Translations under genes and position numbers: made by a program | The notes under the pieces: model-generated | Database searches by the model: none | Told to the model about the DNA's origin: nothing | Seen by the model: the letters and a program-made list of their open reading frames with translations, nothing else | Part shown: in pieces, positions 63,365 to 64,000 of the stretch | Layout of the letters: each line of letters begins with the position of its first letter | Numbering within the stretch: position 1 is the stretch's first letter | DNA from: Patiria pectinifera | Taxonomy: Eukaryota; Echinodermata; Asteroidea; Valvatida; Asterinidae | NCBI GenBank assembly: GCA_029964075.1 | Contig: CM057140.1 | Coordinates: forward strand, 13,720,643-13,784,642 | Direction: 5' to 3' | DNA: 64,000 nt

Positions 63365-64000
63365 TGTTAAACTCTAAACACCGCAAATATTTTTTTTTTT
63401 ACAAAGCCAACAAATTCAACCAGTTTTCTTGCAGTTACTACCCTGCTCAGTTGTTACGGTCGTAGGTTGCGTTGCAAAAACAACAGTCCGTTGTAGCTTG
63501 TCCAGATATTGGCCATTTCTTGGACTCTCAAACACCACATCTATTCACAACTTTAACAACTCCGTGTAGTGTCTCGTGGTCACTCTCCAGTTCAGTTTTC
63601 ACGGTTGTAAGTTGCACATTCTTAAAACTCTCCGAGACTAAACATTGCAATTTTATCATCACAATTTTGAGGTCTGTTTGGCAACTTGTGAAGTCAAGAG
63701 AAATTTTGTGAAGTCGCAGGAAAACATTTGTTTCTTGCAGTCAAAAAGCACTGTAAGCAAAAGTAACAGGGGAACACTGACACAAAACTCCCCCTTGCCA
63801 AAACTCCAATCTCCAGCAGAACGTTTTACAGGCAGTTCCCTCTCGGACAGCCTCCCCAGGTTTTGCTCAGAAGCTCTGATGTCAGTGTCACAGCCAAACG
63901 CAATCAAACCTGCCACTGTATAGATGGCATGCTCATTTATATACACACAGCCTTGTACACTGTCTCAGATCTAGACTAAACCTGTAATTGATGTCCGTAG
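63365..64000 (-). other. Upstream flank of GPCR gene 6, running off the window
   Basis: Diverged version of the unit flank: ACAACAGTCCGTTGTAGCTTGTCCAGATATTGGCC, CACTCTCCAGTTCAGTTTTCAC, AACACTGACACAAAACTCCC and CACAGCCAAACGCAATCAAACCTGCCACTGTATAGATG. The CCAAT-bearing part seen in other units would lie beyond 64000, so this gene's promoter is only partly in view. No seventh receptor is visible. Confidence 0.65.

Overview
The window is animal nuclear DNA. Genes have many short exons with GT-AG introns, Kozak-like starts, SINEs, MITE-like inverted repeats and minisatellites; there are no bacterial operons or ribosome binding sites. Compact introns, many tRNA-derived repeats and a lineage-specific burst of intronless rhodopsin-class receptors suggest an invertebrate deuterostome, most likely an echinoderm. 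That is inference; the species is not identified.

Layout. (1) 1-5768, minus strand: nine exons of a DDX18/Has1-type DEAD-box RNA helicase, running off the left edge before its C-terminal half. (2) 5769-7887: divergent intergenic region with a perfect CACGTG box close to the helicase start, an 18-bp inverted-repeat pair and a SINE fragment. (3) 7888-10502, plus strand: a complete six-exon alpha-class glutathione S-transferase of 224 residues. (4) 10503-12686: AT-rich spacer ending in a GC-rich promoter-like stretch with a YY1-like motif. (5) 12687-49993, plus strand: 56 exons that join in one frame into 3,409 residues of a divergent axonemal dynein heavy chain of the DNAH5/DNAH8 (outer-arm gamma) type. 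It covers tail, linker, AAA1, AAA2, AAA3 and the first part of AAA4. Stalk, AAA5, AAA6 and C-terminus are not in the window. (6) 51416-63364, minus strand: six intact, single-exon, near-identical class A GPCR genes on a repeat unit of about 2.17 kb, starting right after the last dynein exon.

Main points. The dynein is unusual: AAA1 has a non-standard but intact P-loop and lacks the usual NPGYAGR stretch, while AAA4 has lost the Gly-Lys of its P-loop and its Walker B acids. The GPCR array lies either inside a very large dynein intron on the opposite strand or at the breakpoint of a truncated dynein gene. The receptors share changed switch motifs (NVFIY in place of NPxxY, CYTP or CYIP in place of CWxP) and show a mosaic pattern consistent with gene conversion. 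Introns hold one 10-11 bp minisatellite family at three separate places, an open-frame 12-bp minisatellite beginning at a splice donor, a duplicated exon end, a repeated GCTTAGCA palindromic element, and several foldback elements.

The helicase and GST are housekeeping and detoxification genes, the dynein a ciliary motor, the GPCRs probable chemosensory receptors. Nothing suggests they act in one pathway. All exon borders were read by eye from splice consensus, frame and family resemblance; no database was consulted.
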